In this document: one piece after another, positions 47,315 to 48,572 of the stretch
Position numbering within the stretch: position 1 is the first letter of the stretch
Layout: every line of letters starts with the position of its first letter
The notes under the pieces: model-generated
Database searches by the model: none
The model's input: the letters and a program-made list of their open reading frames with translations, nothing else
What the model was told of the DNA's origin: nothing
NCBI GenBank assembly: GCA_016793925.1
Contig: JAEULH010000104.1
Location: forward strand, 1-48,572
Source of the DNA: Rhodospirillales bacterium
Lineage (GTDB): Bacteria; Pseudomonadota; Alphaproteobacteria; Rhodospirillales; Defluviicoccaceae
DNA: 48,572 nucleotides
Direction of reading: 5' to 3'
Position numbers and translations under genes: made by a program

Positions 47315-48572
47315 TCAGGTCGTCGCGGGCGGCTCGGGCGTCCCTCGTTGCAGCCACTGCTCGACCGTGGCGGCGCCCTCCTCGCCAAGGTGCTCGAGCA
47401 GCAGCGCGTGGAAGCGGCCCCGGCCGAGCAGCTCGCGCTGCCGCGCCAGCCAGTGCAGGTCGACGCGGATTTCGGGCGAACCAATCTGCCTGCGCAGGGC
47501 AAGGCTTTGCAGGTTGAAGGCGAGGCCGGTCGCGGGATCGCCGCGCCCGGTCTCCAGTATGCCGATCTGGTTGAGCGTGCGGGCCATGCCGGCGCGGTCG
47601 CCGAGCTCCTCGAAGATCTCCAGCGACCTGCGGTACCAGTCGAGGGCGGCGTCATAATCGCCGCGATCCTGCGCCACCCTGCCGAGCTGGTGGTAGGAGC
47701 GGGCCATGCCGGCGCGATCGCCGATCTGCTCCTTGATCTCCAGCGACTTGCGGTACCAGCCGAGGGCGGCGTCAACGTCGCCGCGATCCTGCGCCACCCT
47801 GCCGAGCTGGTGGTAGGAGCGGGCCGTGCCGGCGCGGTCGCCGAGCTGCTCGAAGATCTCCAGCGACCTGCGGTACCAGTCGAGGGTGGCGTCATGGTCG
47901 CTGCGAAGGTACGCCACATTACCGAGCTGGTGGTAGACGCGGGCCATGCCGGCGCGGTCGCCGAGCTCCTCTGAGGTTTGCAGCGTCTTCCGGTACCAGT
48001 CGAGGGCGGCGTCAAAGTCGCCGCGGAGCTGCGCCACCATGCCGAGCTGATGGTAGGAGCGGGCCATGCCGGGGCGGTCGCCGAGCTGCTCGAAGATCTC
48101 CAGCGACCTCCGGTACCAGTCGAGGGCGGCGTCAAAGTCGCTGCGAAGGTACGCCACATTACCGAGCTGATGCTGAAACGCGGCCGCCTTGGCCGAGCGC
48201 TCTGGCAGCCAGGCGAGAGTCTCCATCAGCAAAGCCTGCTCCCGCTCCCAGGCGCCCCAGGTCTCCAGCTGGAAGCAGGCCCATTCCGTGACCCTGACCG
48301 CCTCGTCCCCGTCGCCCGCGGCCTGGTGATGGAAGCGCGCCTCCAGCAGGTCCTCGATGGCCTGTTCGCGGGATTGCGGCAGCGTGGCGTGGCGCCAGCG
48401 CCAACAGGCCGCCGCCGCCCGATGCGCGCTCCGTCGCTCCGCCTCGCCGGCGCGCTCGCGGACGGCGCCGGCCGTCCAGCGGTGGACGGTGAAGCGCTCC
48501 GGCTCGTCTTGCGAATAGCGCACCGGCGAGAGCAGGGTCAGGTCGGCCAGGAGACGACGGGCGGGCGCGAAT
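47315..48572 (-). CDS. TPR-repeat protein, C-terminal part (5' end outside window)
   Basis: The frame is open to the window edge, so only the last 418 or so residues are visible. The entry segment (RRLLADLTLLSPVRY, then ERFTVHRW) looks like the winged-helix end of a STAND-type NTPase or similar sensor, followed by a helical linker, then five near-identical 40-residue TPR units with the pattern HQLGNVAYLRSDFDAALDWY, one degenerate unit and a C-terminal tail ending PATT. TPR arrays bind proteins or peptides. The NTPase part, if any, lies outside. A local GTG at 48523 is not a likely start. Confidence 0.8.
   Translation of the reverse strand, partial: FAPARRLLADLTLLSPVRYSQDEPERFTVHRWTAGAVRERAGEAERRSAHRAAAACWRWRHATLPQSREQAIEDLLEARFHHQAAGDGDEAVRVTEWACFQLETWGAWEREQALLMETLAWLPERSAKAAAFQHQLGNVAYLRSDFDAALDWYRRSLEIFEQLGDRPGMARSYHQLGMVAQLRGDFDAALDWYRKTLQTSEELGDRAGMARVYHQLGNVAYLRSDHDATLDWYRRSLEIFEQLGDRAGTARSYHQLGRVAQDRGDVDAALGWYRKSLEIKEQIGDRAGMARSYHQLGRVAQDRGDYDAALDWYRRSLEIFEELGDRAGMARTLNQIGILETGRGDPATGLAFNLQSLALRRQIGSPEIRVDLHWLARQRELLGRGRFHALLLEHLGEEGAATVEQWLQRGTPEPPATT
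47581..48180 (-). repeat. Five tandem 120-bp repeats within the TPR gene
   Basis: Five units of exactly 120 bp (47581, 47701, 47821, 47941 and 48061 as unit starts) are nearly identical. For example, GGGCCATGCCGGCGCGGTCG recurs at unit starts and CGAGGGCGGCGTCA recurs 60 bases in. Each encodes one 40-residue TPR. Confidence 0.9.

Noticed and set aside
47581-48180. CRISPR-like periodic repeat
   Set aside because: Units of 120 bp have no distinct spacers and translate into TPR motifs in one continuous frame.

Overview
The window is a 48.6 kb piece of a GC-rich alphaproteobacterial chromosome, most likely from a Rhodospirillales-like polarly flagellated bacterium. The evidence is a CtrA regulator divergent from fliI, the three-subunit PntAA/PntAB/PntB transhydrogenase, the FlbD, FlbT and FlaF regulators known mainly from alphaproteobacteria, and an FlhF/FlhG pair. 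No phage, transposon, CRISPR array, tRNA or rRNA was seen.

Layout. Positions 1-3431 (+): end of hfq, hflX, an inositol-monophosphatase-family enzyme and a 3-hydroxyisobutyrate-dehydrogenase-family enzyme. 3492-8715 (-): a peroxiredoxin-like protein, a DUF839/PhoX-like gene split by an in-frame TAG, and a fused AMP-ligase/carrier/acyltransferase. 8956-11939 (+): the pnt operon with a clear terminator. 12217-14504: divergent ctrA (-) and fliI (+). 14495-18236 (-): glutaminase, MFS transporter and L-asparaginase, apparently one operon. 18403-33096 (-): a long flagellar operon read fliK-flgD-flgE-fliF-fliG-fliH-fliN-motA-flbD-flhA-flhF-flhG-fliJ-like. 33415-45448 (+): flagellin, flbT, flaF, two flagellin-glycosyltransferase candidates (a TPR/GT41 FlmG-like protein and a Maf/DUF115 protein), then a pseudaminic-acid operon pseB-pseC-pseF-pseG-formyltransferase-pseI. 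45483-48572 (-): malate synthase and the end of a TPR-repeat protein that runs off the window.

How it fits together. The minus-strand operon encodes the basal-body switch, hook, export parts and polar-placement proteins. The plus-strand block makes the filament protein, controls its translation and export (FlbT, FlaF), makes a CMP-activated nonulosonic sugar, and supplies two enzymes that could attach it. A formyltransferase sits where the acetyltransferase PseH would be expected, so the sugar may be an N-formyl form of pseudaminic acid.

Three genes are broken as written although their reading sense continues past the lesion: the DUF839 gene (in-frame TAG at 4922-4924), fliH (one extra base in the C4 run at 26027-26030) and pseB (in-frame TAA at 40396-40398). 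TAG and TAA end normal genes throughout the window, so recoding is unlikely. Sequencing errors or fresh mutations are the leading explanations.
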